A DNA stretch of 21,886 bases. Origin: Actinomortierella ambigua (lineage: Eukaryota; Mortierellomycota; Mortierellomycetes; Mortierellales; Mortierellaceae). Below, piece by piece: positions 1-8,295 of this stretch. The position numbers and the translations under genes are program-made. Under the pieces are notes generated by a model, which worked only from the letters and a program-made list of their open reading frames with translations, had not been told where the DNA came from and did not search any database. The stretch's first letter is position 1; each line of letters opens with the position of its first letter. The stretch is taken from assembly GCA_016098155.1 (NCBI GenBank), contig JAAAJB010000580.1:1-21886 (forward strand), given 5' to 3'.

Positions 1-83
1 AAAATAAAAAAAAAAAGAAAAAGAAAAAAAAAGAAGAAAAAAATAAAAACTCCTTTTCTCCTCTTCCTTCTCGCTTTGTTGTC
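1..83. other. SET1 3' flank
   Basis: Bases 1-50 are A-rich on the plus strand, that is T-rich in the SET1 sense, directly after the SET1 stop at 86-84. This fits a 3'UTR; no other feature is visible. Confidence 0.5.
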
Positions 84-3000
84 TTAATTCAACGTGCCAC
101 GGCAACCTTTGGAGCCGCACAAACAAGGGATCTTGTCGGCCTCGATTGGGAACTTGTAATCGTATGTAATCTCCTCGCCTTCCTCAATATCGCGCTTGGC
201 GTAGATCACAATCTTCTTTTGGCCATCCACCGTGATGATCTTGGCATTGCAATTGGGCTAATAGAGCGCAGCAGACAAAAAGAATACAGAATGTATAGAT
301 GTAGAAAAAGATAATTAGCAAAGGTGCCAGCAAACAAAAAAAAACAGTAACAATAAGTCAAGGGCATTGGACAAAGAAAAAAACAAAACAAACATACCGT
401 GCAGCAATGGTTGATGAACCGCGCAATATTGCCCATCTTCGTCGCGTCGATGACAGTATCATCATCGACACGGAACAGATAGCTCGATCCGATACCCATC
501 CGCTCATACTGCTTCTCGCGATGGTCGGCCACCTTTTGTCGAATCACCTCGCCAATGTACTCAATCACCATATCGTTCGCATCCACCTTCTCCATCGCAA
601 ACAGGCCCCAGTCGTGGATCGGCGACTTTGCAAATCGAAGCTGCTTCTTCCGAACCTTCAGCTGGTTGAACTTCAAAATATCCGAATCCGTCGCCATCCC
701 CACCATCAACCGTCGGTTGTTCACTCGGTTCATACGCGACGAAATCCGCGCCGACGCCGTGTTCACCTGCGCCGTGTTCCGGTGCGGCAGGTAGATCGAC
801 TTGTCCGTCTCCGAGATCTTGTAGTATCCCTCCGTACGCGCCGACCCTGTCCGGTGGGGCGACTTGGTCTCTGCGGACGTATTGTTGTTGTTGATGTTGC
901 TGTTGCTGTTGATGCTGATGCTGTTATCATGAATGTGGCGCAAAGGTAGCACACCACCAAGACCAAAGCCGCCGGTCGCTGACAAGTGATGATTGGATGG
1001 GTCCATCAGGGCCATGGTCTCGTGCAATGGCAAATGGTGGGCATGGTGTCCGCCACCACCGCCATGACGACGCGCCACCTCTTCTTCCTCGGCTCGCTTG
1101 CGCTCCATCTCCAACGCCGTCTTCAGGAACTTGAAATCCTCCTCGTCACCATGTCCAATATCATAGATCAACGCATTGCTGGCGCTCTTGGAAGACTGTT
1201 GCTGCTGTAGCCGTTGTAGCTGCTGCTGCTGGTGCTGTTGTTGCTGCTGCTGCTGATCGCCTCCAAGGTGCCTCATCGACTCGTACGGCTCATACAGGTC
1301 GAAATACGATGAGTCCGAATCACTATCATCGTTGTCCCACGACGAGCCTTGCTCCGAGTCTGTCGAGTAGGGCGTGCCCTGGTGGTCGTGCTGGATGTCT
1401 GGCACTTGGATGTCGATCGCCACTGATCCCAGACGGCTCGACGGCGCCGGAGAGGCTTCGGCGCTGTGATCGGCAATTGCAATTTCGTCGATCGCCATGT
1501 CATCCTCGCCAGGCATTGGCAGCACCTCCTCGTGCTTCTTACCACCGATGCGCTGTGATGGATGCTGCTGCTTCTTGGTGGACACCTGAGAAGAGATCTG
1601 CTTCTTGCCAGTCTTCTTGTTGGTCTTGCTCTTGAGTGAAGTCGGGGTGGCAGTTGTAGCAGAAAGTTCAAAGTCGGATCCAGAGGCATCCAAATCCATG
1701 CCCGCTGTTGTTGCCGTGGGAGTAGTCGCCGTTGTGGTAGTGGCAGTCGTATTGGCGGTGGCGGCCTGACCCTTACGACGACGACCCTTCTTCATGTGCT
1801 CTGCCTCCTGTCCCGAATCGGTCTCCATGGCCGACAGGTGACGCTTCCGCTTCGTCTGTCGAGCATCGGCGGACTCCACATCCTCCATCCGACTATGACG
1901 ATCACGCAGCGCATCGAGCTCGTTCTCATTCTCCGTGTCCTGGTCACCACTCACACCTTCATCGAGCCCCTCCATATCCTCGTCATCGACGACAAAGGGC
2001 TGATCCTCCTCATCCTCATCCTCCTCCTCGCTCGTGTCACCCTGAGGATCCCGCTGGCGAAACTCGATCAAAAAGTCATCGGCCTGCTGGTTGTCATCAC
2101 TGCTGCTGAGATAGTCCCGAAGACTCTTGGCCTTTGCTTTGCGCATGTCGCTGCCACCACCACCACCACCACCACCACCCTTCTTAGGCATCGTCGCTGC
2201 CCCACTACTCGGTCGCTCCGGCTTCTTCCCAAGGCGACGGCGTGGGCCAATGTCCTCGTCCTCATCACTCGACACGTCATCACGTTGGTGCTGGGCCTGC
2301 TGACTCCGCTTGCCCTCCGCCTGCTTTGAAGCTCGACTATGGCTGTCGTATTCGGATCCCGAGTCCGAGTACCGTCGTCGCCGCTCACGGCCACTATAAC
2401 CACCCTGCGCTGACGGACGGCGTGATGTCGATCGCGAACGGGAGCGAGATCGCGACCATGAACGCCCACCAGCAGCACCACCGCTCTTGCGTTGCTTCGT
2501 CGACCATGATCGGGACCGCGACCGCGATGCAGACGACGAGCGAGACACCGATCGAGTTCGCGACCGTCTTCGTCCACGTTCGTTCTTCGCCTCGCCACCC
2601 TTGGCACGCAGTCGTGACTTGCTGCTGCTGCTGCCACTGGTCGCACGGCCCTGCGAGGACGTCGTCTTGAGCTTGGTGGGTGTGCCGGGGGCAGCAGAAG
2701 CCGTTGTTTGACGCTTCTTGAACGATGGAAGCCTTTGGAGCGCATCCAGTTCCTTTAACTGTGACGTCGTTGGTTTAGTCGATGGGGCGGCCGACTTTTC
2801 TGATTTGATCGGCTGATCTACTGTCGCATTCGATGTGGTGATAGCAGCAGTAGTAGCAGTGGTGGTGGTGCTGGTGGTGGTGGTAGTTGCTGTTGTGGAT
2901 GAGGTCGTCTCTAACTGTGGTCGCTGCTGTGCCGTGGCGGATTCCGTCGTTTTCTTGGTCGATGTTTCCTCATGGTCCTTCACAACAGAAGGGACGAGGC

Positions 3001-6000
3001 CATCCCTGTCAGCTGTCCTGGGCTTGGTAGGTGTCACCTCTTGCTCCTCCTTGAGACTTGATACCTCATTCTTGATCTTTCGCGTCGCCGGGTTCAGAAA
3101 ATCATAGATGCTTGGTCCAATAACGCGGTTACCCAGGTCCTTGAGGAACACCTGGAATAGCTCGCGCATGATGAGATCGGTTGTCCAGTGCACCAGCGAT
3201 TCATCCTTGGTCTGCTGCAACTTGGTCGAGCGATCAAACCCAGCCCCTGATCCTTTGGCGCCAGAACTCTTGCTTCGCCGGCTTCCATAGTCTGCTGACG
3301 AACGATGACCGTTGCTACCGGTACCTTCAGAACGATGGGGCACGAGCTCGGGTGGCAAGAGGTCATCGCCGGGCTCGTGCAAGGTGATGGATACCTTTTG
3401 ACCGAGCAACGGCTTTTGATCCAGAACGACATGACATCGACGCGCCTGAGCCAATGAAACAAACCGGATATACCAATTTTCCCCATGTCGCTCGATCTGT
3501 ATTATTAAGAGACAAATAGAGTCGAAATGTGAGTATTTTCTGTCTCCTTCTTTTGAGACTCTTTTTTCTGTTTTCGATCCATACGAAAAGAAAAAACAAA
3601 CAAACAAAAGATGCTGAGAAAGGTGCGGGAAAAGAGACAACAACTTACTCGCTCAGGGCCAAACTTGTCAAACTCCCGCTTCATGTCCTGCAGAGTAATT
3701 CGATGGAACGGCAAAAAGTCCCGGTGAATAATCAGACACGCCAGATCGCGATTCCAGCCGGCATCTACGTCACCGCCATCCATGTCCTTGGCTCTGGTCC
3801 GTGAGCGTCGGCGTCCTCGCGTTGCGGACGAGTTGTTGTTGTTGGTGTTGTTGTTGCTGCCGTGGTGGTGATGACTATTGCCGTGGCTGAGGCCTCCTCG
3901 TGAATCAGGGCTCCAGCTGCGACTCGGGCTTCGTTCTCGACTCAAGCTACGAGACCAACTGCGACTCCTGCTCCTACTAGCATTCGAGCGTCGACGACCG
4001 CCGCCTCCCCCAGGTCGACGCTCATACCGATCCGGTGGAGGTGGGAAATGCATATCATCGAAATAACCGCGCCGCTCATAACCATCATCACGATAGGGTG
4101 GTCCCGCCAAGCTCGGGGGTGTCTTGAGCCAGTCCGGACGTCCTGTGCTAGGACTCAGCAATGGAGGCACGCCGCCACCGCTGCCAAGTCGATAAGGCGA
4201 ATCGACATCACGTACATCTCTTGGTGGTTTACCCAGTCCTCGATAGCTGCTGCTACCACCGCCCGTCTCTGCCGAAGGTGTGAGTGGACCTCCATGCAAC
4301 CGCTCAAAGCCCTTCTCCCAATCGATCGCTGATGCGCCTCGTCGCGAGGAAGGCAGTGATGGTGGTGGTGGTTGCGCGGATCGCTGGTTGGATGCGTCGG
4401 GTCCTCCGGCATCCTTGCCACGCCGGCCCGCGTTTTCATCAATCTCGCCATCCTCGCGCGAAGCGGTCGGTGCGTGTGATTTGACAGGTTTGGGCGGAAG
4501 CGGGATGCGGACACGTGGTGTGGGTGGTAAAGGGATAGGCACCCTGCGAGCTGGAGCTCCAGAGGCGGCTGTCGAGGTGGCCGTGGTGGAAGAAGCCGTT
4601 GATCCGCTCGACTTGAATGACGACGTGCTGTTGGATGCCTGGGCAGCAGCAGCAGCAGTCTTTGTTGTAGGGACGGCTGAAGTGGCTGCTGATGCTGATG
4701 CTGCTGATGCTGCCGATACAGCTGGTGCAGCTGTCGATGATGATGATGACGATGATGATGTTGATGACGGGGCAGGGGCAGGTGCCGTAGAGATAGCCAA
4801 ACCTGATGCCGCAGGTGAAGTATCAGCAACATCAGCAAAAGTGTCCGAGTGGGATGGAGGCGGCGTCGAGGCATCATCAATTTCCATATCATCGTCGTTT
4901 GTGTAGAGGTCTCGCTCCTGGCTGCTCGACTCTTGTGCAGCCTTGGCCTTTGCAGCCTCTATCCGAGCGGCGACGTTGGCCTTGGCCTTGCGAAACTTTG
5001 ATCCACTGCCGTCCAGAATCACTTTGAGTGGGCCTCGATCAAGTTGACGTCCATGCAAGGTCTCGACAGCCTTTTTGGCAGCGGCTTCGGCATCGGGTCC
5101 ACCAAAGACAACGCGTCCAAAGCCAAGGCCGACCCCTGTCACAGGGTGTCGCTCAATGATGATGTCCAAGATTTCACGACAGCCAGCAAAGAGAATCTCC
5201 AAGTCCAGATGGGTAGTGTTGAAGGCGAGGTGGGAGACAAGTACACCATGGTGGACAATCGAGTTGGCATCCCGCTGAATATTTGGATATGAAAATGAAG
5301 AGATGAAAAACAAAAAATGAAAGGAGGCGAAAATGAAAGAAGGAAACAAAACGAATGGATAAAGCATTAGCCTATGGTATAGTCTTTGAACGATTGTCAC
5401 CAGAATGGCCAACGAAACAGCAGGAAGGAAAGAAGCAAGGAAGAAGAGCTCACCTCAAACCGCACAGGGACAAGTGCACCCTTAAAGGCCTTTCTAGTCT
5501 TTGAGATCAGATGGCTGTAGTTGGCAGCAGTCCTGCGAGGGTCCTGCGGGTCTTGGGTGTCCTGTGTTCAACAATGGAAAGAATGCAATGGGGAGCGATT
5601 GCATCGCATCCGTCGAGTCGATTAGCATGAATGTCAAGTGATTTGCAGAGAAGAGATCATTCAAGCGCTTGGCGGCATCTGATTTACCTCTTCTGTGAGG
5701 TCGTCCTGGTATCTGCAAATCAGAGTTGCATTGCGCGATTTGCTTGCATCGAGGAAGGGATCATAAATGACCTTGAAGTTGCGGACGGTTCCCGAGGAGG
5801 CGTCGCTCAAGGTCTGGATAGGAGCGATGGTTGTCAAGGATGAAGATGTGGTTGCTGTAGCAGCAGACGTAGAGACGGAAGCAAAGTCGGCTGGTGCGAT
5901 ATTGGAGGAGTCACCAGCACCGAGGATGTTGATGCCGATGGAGGTGCCACTGTCGCTGGTGCTAGTGTTGTTGTTGTTGTTAGTCGACACGGTAGATGAG

Positions 6001-6029
6001 GCGAGATGGGTCGAACCAATCAAGCTCAT
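84..6029 (-). CDS. SET1: SET1, histone H3 lysine-4 methyltransferase, COMPASS catalytic subunit
   Basis: Nuclear enzyme that methylates H3K4 within COMPASS. Five exons on the minus strand: 6029-5688, 5561-5454, 5274-3649, 3496-398, 257-84. All junctions are phase 0 and GT-AG, giving 1782 residues, close in size to animal SETD1 and longer than yeast Set1. Seen in order: a WDR82-type DPR motif (121-123); an RRM (about 147-245); an RS-rich block near 560-590; a second RRM-like Set1-associated domain (about 659-738); a larger RS block (about 985-1070); poly-Gly, poly-Gln and Asn-rich tracts; an N-SET region (about 1463-1640) with Win motif GSARTEGYY (1576-1584, WDR5/Swd3 contact); SET (about 1642-1762) with RFINHCC and EITYDYKF; and post-[16 protein letters not shown] ending the protein. 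The catalytic core looks intact. The start at 6029-6027 is the first in-frame ATG in this exon; a further upstream exon cannot be excluded. It shares a promoter region with PRA1. Confidence 0.95.
258..397 (-). other. SET1 last intron, splitting the SET catalytic motif
   Basis: A GTATGT donor at 397 and a TTAG acceptor ending at 258 bound a 140-base intron. It separates codons for NHCCT from PNCNAK, so it sits inside the cofactor/substrate core. Removing it restores the family-typical NHCCTPNC string. If retained, the frame continues through 42 or so hydrophobic codons and stops at 206, losing the catalytic tyrosines and the post-SET cysteines. Confidence 0.9.
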
Positions 6030-6040
6030 TGTGCGCACAT
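6026..6040 (-). promoter_or_regulatory. Four-codon upstream reading frame overlapping the SET1 start codon
   Basis: An ATG at 6040-6038 begins a frame reading MCAQ then TGA. The TGA at 6028-6026 shares its first two bases with the end of the SET1 start codon, giving an ATGA overlap. If the SET1 transcript includes this ATG, terminating ribosomes would sit on the SET1 start, as in stop-start reinitiation designs. A pyrimidine-rich CAG lies just upstream (about 6051), so a 5'UTR intron acceptor there would still leave the ATG in the mRNA. The transcription start is unknown. Confidence 0.45.
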
Positions 6041-6429
6041 GCAAGCAAGGCTGGAGAAAACTAGAGAATGAGACAAAAGGTCCAGGTAATGGAAGGGAGA
6101 GAAAGAGTGTGCGTGTGTGTGTGAGTGAGAGAAAGAGAGTGAGTGTTTAGAGTGAATGTGAGTGAGAGATGGAGAGAGAAAGGGCAAAGTAAAAGAGTGA
6201 GAAGGAAAGAGAGAGAAGGGAGAAAGTAGAGATGGAATCGCCGCGTGTGTTTTTTGGGGTGTGGGCCAACAACAAAGAGCGAACAAGTGCAAATGGCGGG
6301 AGAAGTTGGAGGCACCCACCCACATTGACACTTATTCTGTCTCTCTCCTTCTCTCTCTCTTTCTCTCCCAGCTGGCTTTTGCCCCAATTAGCCCTTTCAA
6401 TTTTGTTTTTTTTTTTTTTTTTTCTCAGA

Positions 6430-6458
6430 GGGGAGGGGGATGGGGGGGGGAGAAGGGG
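6430..6458 (+). repeat. G-run cluster fitting a G-quadruplex pattern
   Basis: Four G-runs of 4, 5, 9 and 4 bases are separated by A, AT and AGAA, satisfying the usual G3+ with loops of 1-7 bases pattern on the plus strand. It directly follows an 18-base T run and precedes a GA repeat. Folding is inferred from pattern only. Confidence 0.7.
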
Positions 6459-6616
6459 AGAGAGAGAGAGCGGACGATGAATAATGTCCGTGAGAGCGGA
6501 GCTGTCCTGTCTCCCCTCCTTTCCCGTCTTCTTCATTCTTTCCTTTCGCAATGGAAGATGCAAAAACGAGCATGTGGGTGTGCACTGTTCCCCTCATTCT
6601 CGTGTTGTGGAGAGAA

Positions 6617-6646
6617 GGGGAGAAGGGGGGAGGGGTGGGGTGGGGG
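6617..6646 (+). repeat. Second G-run cluster fitting a G-quadruplex pattern
   Basis: Five G-runs of 4, 6, 4, 4 and 5 bases have loops AGAA, A, T and T on the plus strand. The single-base loops make this the stronger of the two candidates by the usual rule that short loops favour parallel folds. It lies roughly 590 bases from the SET1 start and 450 from the PRA1 start. Confidence 0.7.
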
Positions 6647-6700
6647 TCATGTGCACCCATGAACAACACATTACACATTGCACCTGTGTGGCGCATCAGC

Positions 6701-6802
6701 CTCTCTCTCTCACTCTCTCTCTCACACATACACACACTTTCTCTCTTCTCTTCTTTCTCTCTTCTCTCTCTCTCTCATTCTCTCTCTCTCTCTCTATCCC
6801 CC
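6701..6802 (+). repeat. CT-rich microsatellite block
   Basis: About 100 bases are almost entirely C and T, mostly CT dinucleotides, broken by a short ACACAT/ACACAC stretch near 6723-6737. Open frames through it encode Leu-Ser repeats on one strand and Arg-Glu on the other, and are not real genes. Confidence 0.85.
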
Positions 6803-6908
6803 AACGTTCGATATCAGCGTGATAGTGATGATAATGATGGACACGCAACGTGGAGCAGTTCAACGCGTCCAATCACTATTGCTTTGAACAAAGGGGGGGA
6901 TGTTTGCC

Positions 6909-6953
6909 AAGAGAGGGAAGAGAGAGGAAGAGAGGAAGAGAGAGAGAGAAGAA
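6909..6953 (+). repeat. 45-base pure purine GA tract
   Basis: Every base from 6909 to 6953 is A or G. It lies between the CCAAT box and the TC repeat upstream of PRA1 and is the opposite strand bias to its CT neighbours on both sides. Such mirror-like homopurine tracts can form triplex DNA; that is inference. Confidence 0.8.
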
Positions 6954-6995
6954 TAAAGTGTGTGCGTGTCCAAAGTCGCTCCTTGGCAAAATACA

Positions 6996-7020
6996 TCTCT
7001 CTCTCTCTCTCTCTCTCCCT
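6996..7020 (+). repeat. TC dinucleotide repeat next to the PRA1 TATA box
   Basis: An uninterrupted 25-base pyrimidine tract, mostly (TC)n, runs directly into the TATAAAAATAA sequence. A length-variable repeat this close to a core promoter could change spacing or nucleosome positioning. Confidence 0.85.
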
Positions 7021-7030
7021 ATAAAAATAA
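7020..7030 (+). promoter_or_regulatory. PRA1 TATA box
   Basis: TATAAAAATAA lies 76 bases upstream of the PRA1 ATG, a typical fungal spacing that leaves a short 5' leader of pyrimidine-rich sequence. Confidence 0.65.
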
Positions 7031-7095
7031 CCTTGATATAAGAGGGTTTATTTCCCCCTTCTCTCTCTTTCAATTCAACCTTCATTGCATCCATC

Positions 7096-8013
7096 ATGTC
7101 TGCTCCTGCTTATACCCCACTTGCAACCAACCCATTCACGGGCTCGTTCCCCACCCCTCCCGCTGATGGCTCGCCTGCCGCCATCGGCCTCGGCTATATC
7201 CGCAAGTTCCGCGAGGAACGTCTCTCATCCCTGCGACCCTTGAACGAGTTCTTTGACAAGAACCGATTCTCCAAGCCCGACAACTTTACTGGTATGGTAC
7301 CAATCGAATCTAGTCGTGTGTCCATTTGTAAAAGTATGAACAGAGAGTGAGAGAGAGAGAGACAGTGCGTGAAAGGATGAACCATGGACTGACTTGGCCA
7401 ATGCACATCCTTCCCTTTTGTTTTTCTTTCTAGCAATCACCTCGAGAGTCAACTACAACCTGTCGTACTTCCAGGGCAACTATCTGCTCATGTTCCTGGG
7501 AATCACTGCCTACTCGCTGTAAGTGGACCAACCATGCGTGTACTCGACTGCCACGTCGCCACTTCCTTCCCGTCCACCTTTTTTTTTTGGTGTCCACTTG
7601 AACATTCTTTGGCTGCCTCTCCTCCCTTTCCCCCACCACCACTCCTGACCACCACTCCGCGCGTGCTTTTCTCTCGCTCTACATCTTAATCCATACTAAC
7701 CTTCAATGTTGTAAATATCAATCAACATCGACTTAGAATTACCAATATCATGCTCCTCTTCTCGGTCGCTTTCGTCGTCGGTGGCAACTACTATATCTCT
7801 CGCGTGCCCCCAGAGGGTGTCCAGATCGGCCAGAGCACATTCACGCCTCGCCAGCTCCAGACCGGTCTCATCGGCATCTCCATCCCTCTTTTCTTCTTCA
7901 GCTCCACAATAGGCACTGTCTTCTGGATCATTGGTGCCAGCGCCGTCACCATCCTCGGTCATGCTTCGTTCATGCAGGAGGGCGTCGAGGGTGACTTTGT
8001 CGACACTGTCTAA
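7096..8013 (+). CDS. PRA1: PRA1-family (prenylated Rab acceptor, Yip3-like) membrane protein
   Basis: Small ER/Golgi membrane protein of a family that binds prenylated Rab GTPases and helps them onto membranes. Exons 7096-7291, 7434-7518 and 7737-8013 join through GT-AG introns of 142 and 218 bases to give 185 residues, the usual family length. Residues 45-80 carry the family signature region (RPLNEFFDKNRFSKP followed by NYNLSYFQGNY). Hydrophobic segments at about 82-115 and 137-168 form the two membrane hairpins. The N-terminus (1-30) is Pro/Ala-rich and cytosolic by family knowledge. The tail ends EGDFVDTV, acidic as in relatives. A TATA box is 76 bases upstream, and the second intron has a perfect TACTAAC branch point. 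The gene converges on TBC1D20, another Rab regulator, with 282 bases between stop codons. Confidence 0.93.
7694..7700 (+). other. TACTAAC branch point in PRA1 intron 2
   Basis: The exact yeast branch-point consensus lies 36 bases before the TTAG acceptor at 7735-7736, which supports the exon 3 boundary at 7737. Confidence 0.8.
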
Positions 8014-8295
8014 GATGTATTTGAACCCACGACAACCGTTTTCCTCTCACTCTCCTCCCTTCGGCTCCTCTCCTCTCCTACCAAAAAATATCCCCACATT
8101 CACCATGTATTCGATAGCCTGTGTTTTTTTATTGCTCTTTTGTAATACGACCTCGGTGTGGATGACACCCTCCACTTCGCCTCATCACGTCTCGTCTCGT
8201 CTCGTAAAAGGAATCATTATGGAGCATGATGCTCGTGACTGATCATGTCGTTAGCTTATCATGAGGAACTACAAGAAAGGGAGGCCGTATACAAC
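8014..8295. other. Convergent 3' flanks of PRA1 and TBC1D20
   Basis: The 282 bases between the two stop codons must contain both 3'UTRs and poly(A) sites. They include a short TCTCG/TCTCG pentamer run near 8187-8206. No gene is visible. Overlapping 3' ends, and so antisense pairing of the two mRNAs, are plausible at this distance. Confidence 0.6.

Larger units (their letters stand above)
6030..7095. promoter_or_regulatory. SET1/PRA1 divergent intergenic promoter region
   Basis: This 1066-base gap between two divergent starts holds no credible gene. It alternates between strand-biased blocks: GA/GT-rich (about 6088-6240), pure pyrimidine (6340-6369), T18 (6406-6423), G-run clusters (6430-6458 and 6617-6646), CT with a CA interruption (6701-6802), pure purine (6909-6953) and TC (6996-7020). 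CCAAT boxes occur at 6384-6388 and 6869-6873. The second directly follows an ACGCGT (6863-6868) that matches the fungal MluI cell-cycle box. A TATA box at 7020 faces PRA1. The motif matches are seen; their function is inference. Confidence 0.7.

Noticed and set aside
206..5412. Possibility that SET1 is a broken pseudogene, because its frame is split
   Set aside because: Every break coincides with GT-AG introns in phase 0, and joining them restores family-typical sequence across each junction, including the NHCCT-PNC junction.
6147..7097. Many 60-157 codon frames in the SET1/PRA1 gap
   Set aside because: They translate CT/GA repeats into Leu-Ser or Arg-Glu strings; the repeats explain the open frames.
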